From Cyclobacteriaceae bacterium (GTDB taxonomy: Bacteria; Bacteroidota; Bacteroidia; Cytophagales; Cyclobacteriaceae), in assembly GCA_026994125.1 (NCBI GenBank), contig JALWRJ010000595.1:1-9962 (forward strand): a DNA stretch of 9,962 nt, in the 5' to 3' direction. The stretch's first letter is position 1. The number at the start of each line of letters is the position of its first letter. The notes under the pieces are model-generated. The model was not told the DNA's origin. It saw only the letters and a program-made list of their open reading frames with translations, and made no database searches. Shown piece after piece: positions 8,313 through 9,962 of the stretch. Made by a program: the position numbers and the translations under genes.

Positions 8313-9479
8313 ATGCGAAAAATACTTTTATATGCAGGCATACTAAGCATTTTCGCTTTAAGCTGTACTCCTATTGCCAAGTTAGAACCAAACCAAAAAA
8401 ATAGTTTCCTTAAATTTTATGCCGAAACAAACCAAATGGAAGCACAAGATGTACAGGTGGTGGAAGATGGTTATGTAATAGTTGCCTGGTATAATTCCAG
8501 CAGCTCCGTATTAATAAAAACCGACCTCCTGGGCAATAAACTGTGGGCCGTTTCGCTAGATAACTTTTTGGCTAAATCCATTGCCATAGTCAGCGATGGT
8601 TACATCATTGCCGGAGATGGTATTAATACCCAAACCGCTTCACAAACCTTTATGCAACTCATTAAAACCAATCAGGTAGATGGCACTATCACAGGTACTG
8701 CTACCTTTGGTAATGGCAGCCAGTTTGGGGCTGCTGTAACCAATGGTGCTTCTAACAGTTTGTTTGCCTTGGGTTATAGCGCTAACGATTCGGTAATGTT
8801 ACATAATTACGATGCTAACCTTAACAGGCAATGGCAACGTGCTTACGCAGCCACTACAACCTCACAAACCATAATTGAAGAAAATAATTTGCTTCATTTT
8901 TTAACTTATACCAAAGTAAACAATAGCTTAGCATTGCACTTTACCCGCGCAGCCTACGATGCCGAAAGCCCTACCACCAACCTGCCCTTATTTAATGAGG
9001 TTTCTATTGCAGATACCAAAGCTGAATTAAGTGAAACAGCAGCCGGTTATGCGGTGTGCCAAACCATACGCCAAACCAATAACCAAACCAAGGTGGGCAT
9101 TGCCTATGTAAGCAATGGAGTACTGGGCAGCGAATATATTTTAAATGAAGGAGAGTTTGCCGAAGGAAATTACCTGGCAGGTTCAGTAATTGATACCGGC
9201 ACCGGTTTATTGGTTGCCTACGCTACCAACCGCCACCCAAACCCACAAGATGCCAGCCGAACCGATTACGACCTGGCACTAACCGAAGTCAACTTTGACG
9301 GCACCCCAACAAACACAGGCATTGCCTTAAGCTATGGTGGTATTGGCGATGAAATTCCGGTGCGTGTTAGAAAAACCAACGATGGTGGATACCTGATACT
9401 GGGTAATTCCACAAATTCTAAAGGAGCCAAACAATTATTTTTGCTTAAAACCAACAACCAAGGCCTTTTAGAAGAATAA
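8313..9479 (+). CDS. Predicted lipoprotein with beta-propeller-like repeats
   Basis: A 388-residue protein starting one base after the barrel gene stop, with AAGG a few bases upstream. The N-terminus is a type II signal peptide: MRK, a hydrophobic stretch, then ALSC with Cys18 as the lipidated residue. No clear acidic surface-export signal follows the cysteine (CTPIAKLEP), so periplasmic or surface display is open. The rest shows imperfect repeats of a beta-propeller type: a DGY-hydrophobic strand (DGYVIVAWY at 52-60, SDGYIIAGD at 94-102, AAGYAVCQ at 243-250, DGGYLILGN at 357-365) paired with a strand ending in a KTD/N-x-x-G turn (LIKTDLLGNKLW at 67-78, LIKTNQVDG at 116-124, LLKTNNQG at 377-384). 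The YGGIGDE to DGGYLILGNSTNSKG stretch near the C-terminus matches a repeat widespread in secreted Bacteroidota proteins. No catalytic motif is visible; a binding or scaffold role beside the barrel is inferred. Confidence 0.75.
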   Translation: MRKILLYAGILSIFALSCTPIAKLEPNQKNSFLKFYAETNQMEAQDVQVVEDGYVIVAWYNSSSSVLIKTDLLGNKLWAVSLDNFLAKSIAIVSDGYIIAGDGINTQTASQTFMQLIKTNQVDGTITGTATFGNGSQFGAAVTNGASNSLFALGYSANDSVMLHNYDANLNRQWQRAYAATTTSQTIIEENNLLHFLTYTKVNNSLALHFTRAAYDAESPTTNLPLFNEVSIADTKAELSETAAGYAVCQTIRQTNNQTKVGIAYVSNGVLGSEYILNEGEFAEGNYLAGSVIDTGTGLLVAYATNRHPNPQDASRTDYDLALTEVNFDGTPTNTGIALSYGGIGDEIPVRVRKTNDGGYLILGNSTNSKGAKQLFLLKTNNQGLLEE

Positions 9480-9540
9480 AAAAATGTAAAACACCCGCTA
9501 AGGATGTGAAAAAATATAAACCTAACCATATAAGTTGGCC
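9480..9540 (+). other. Intergenic gap between lipoprotein and secreted-protein genes
   Basis: This is the only non-coding stretch of any size in the window (61 bp). It is A-rich. It holds one weak imperfect inverted repeat (ACACCC at 9491-9496 and GGATGT at 9502-9507, one mismatch, five-base loop) that is not followed by a T-run. I see no convincing Bacteroidota -33/-7 promoter (TTTG ... TAnnTTTG) and no Shine-Dalgarno site before the ATG at 9541. It may still mark the end of the five-gene operon, since every other junction is 6 bp or less. Confidence 0.4.
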
Positions 9541-9962
9541 ATGAACCATTTATATAAGCAACTTAACCTAACCAACACCTTAAAAGCCATTGGCATTGCT
9601 ACCATACTACTAATATTTCTTACTGCGCAAGCTTTTGCACAGGTAGCCACCTATAATTTTGAAAACCCGCCCGGGCAAGACGGCTCGCAAAACACAAACG
9701 CAGTAGCCAGCAACGATGCCAATGTTACAGCTGGTGTAATGTCTAAAACAGGCATTTCAAATTCTACTACTGCTTACGATGGAGGTTTTAATGGCTACAC
9801 CTGGCCCACAGCAGCTACTATAAATACAGGAAAATATTATGAGTTTACAGTAACCCCTTCAGCTGGCTATACTATGAACTTAACCTCGCTGGTATTTGAT
9901 GAATGGCAAAACGATACCGGAACAGGAACTGGCAACTATTTTTGGACGGTACGCTCTAGCCT
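9541..9962 (+). CDS. Secreted protein with Sec signal peptide (3'-truncated)
   Basis: The frame opens at ATG 9541 and stays open for 140 codons to the right edge, so the gene is partial. Residues 1-33 form a signal peptide with a hydrophobic core (IGIATILLIFL) and probable cleavage after AFA, leaving a Gln N-terminus. The mature part begins ATYNFENPPGQDG and continues with Thr/Ser/Gly/Asn-rich beta-type sequence. The segment LTSLVFDEW...YFWTVRSS (114-140) resembles a beta-sandwich repeat seen in large secreted Bacteroidota proteins, where similar domains precede lamin-tail, nuclease or adhesin modules and a type IX secretion C-terminal domain. Whether this protein has such a C-terminal domain cannot be seen. 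The 61-bp gap before it, compared with the packed genes upstream, leaves open whether it shares their transcript. Confidence 0.7.
   Translation, partial: MNHLYKQLNLTNTLKAIGIATILLIFLTAQAFAQVATYNFENPPGQDGSQNTNAVASNDANVTAGVMSKTGISNSTTAYDGGFNGYTWPTAATINTGKYYEFTVTPSAGYTMNLTSLVFDEWQNDTGTGTGNYFWTVRSS

Noticed and set aside
9491..9507. Inverted repeat ACACCC/GGATGT as a terminator.
   Set aside because: One mismatch in a six-base stem and no T-run after it on either strand; too weak to call.
9532..9539. TAAGTTGG as a Bacteroidota -7 promoter element (TAnnTTTG).
   Set aside because: One mismatch, no -33 TTTG at the right distance, and it lies one base before the ATG, leaving no leader.

Overview
The window looks like part of a Bacteroidota chromosome. 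The DNA is AT-leaning, coding density is very high, Shine-Dalgarno sites are weak or absent, and the products include an outer-membrane beta-barrel with a helical periplasmic head, a lipoprotein and a Sec-exported secreted protein. I cannot place it below phylum. No RNA genes, mobile elements or CRISPR arrays were seen.

All genes read rightward. Five are packed as an apparent operon: (1) positions 2-2683, the 3' part of a membrane transporter-like protein (nucleotide-transporter/MFS type) fused to HEAT-like repeats and a C-terminal cyclic-nucleotide-binding-like fold; (2) 2690-4129, a soluble protein with an N-terminal TIR domain, a central DUF4062-like domain and a C-terminal TIR-like domain; (3) 4126-7233, an nSTAND1-type P-loop NTPase with one transmembrane helix, a long coiled coil and a WD40 propeller; (4) 7220-8311, an exported outer-membrane beta-barrel with an N-terminal TPR-like domain; (5) 8313-9479, a lipoprotein built from beta-propeller-like repeats. 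Junctions are +6 bp, a 4-bp GTGA overlap, a 14-bp (or 20-bp) overlap, and +1 bp, so co-transcription and translational coupling are likely. After a 61-bp gap a sixth gene starts at 9541 and runs off the window; it encodes a secreted protein and may belong to a separate unit.

The notable point is the combination. TIR and STAND/WD40 modules are known from bacterial immunity and signalling, but here they sit with an inner-membrane transporter-like protein, an outer-membrane barrel and a surface or periplasmic lipoprotein. The STAND protein has its only membrane helix between the NTPase and the propeller, which predicts a cytoplasmic NTPase and a periplasmic WD40 sensor. My working hypothesis is an envelope-spanning sensing or conflict system: outer-membrane barrel and lipoprotein outside, WD40 and coiled coil in the periplasm, STAND NTPase, TIR-family protein and HEAT domains inside. 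The function is inference. The domain calls rest on motifs read by eye and on remembered family patterns; no search was run.
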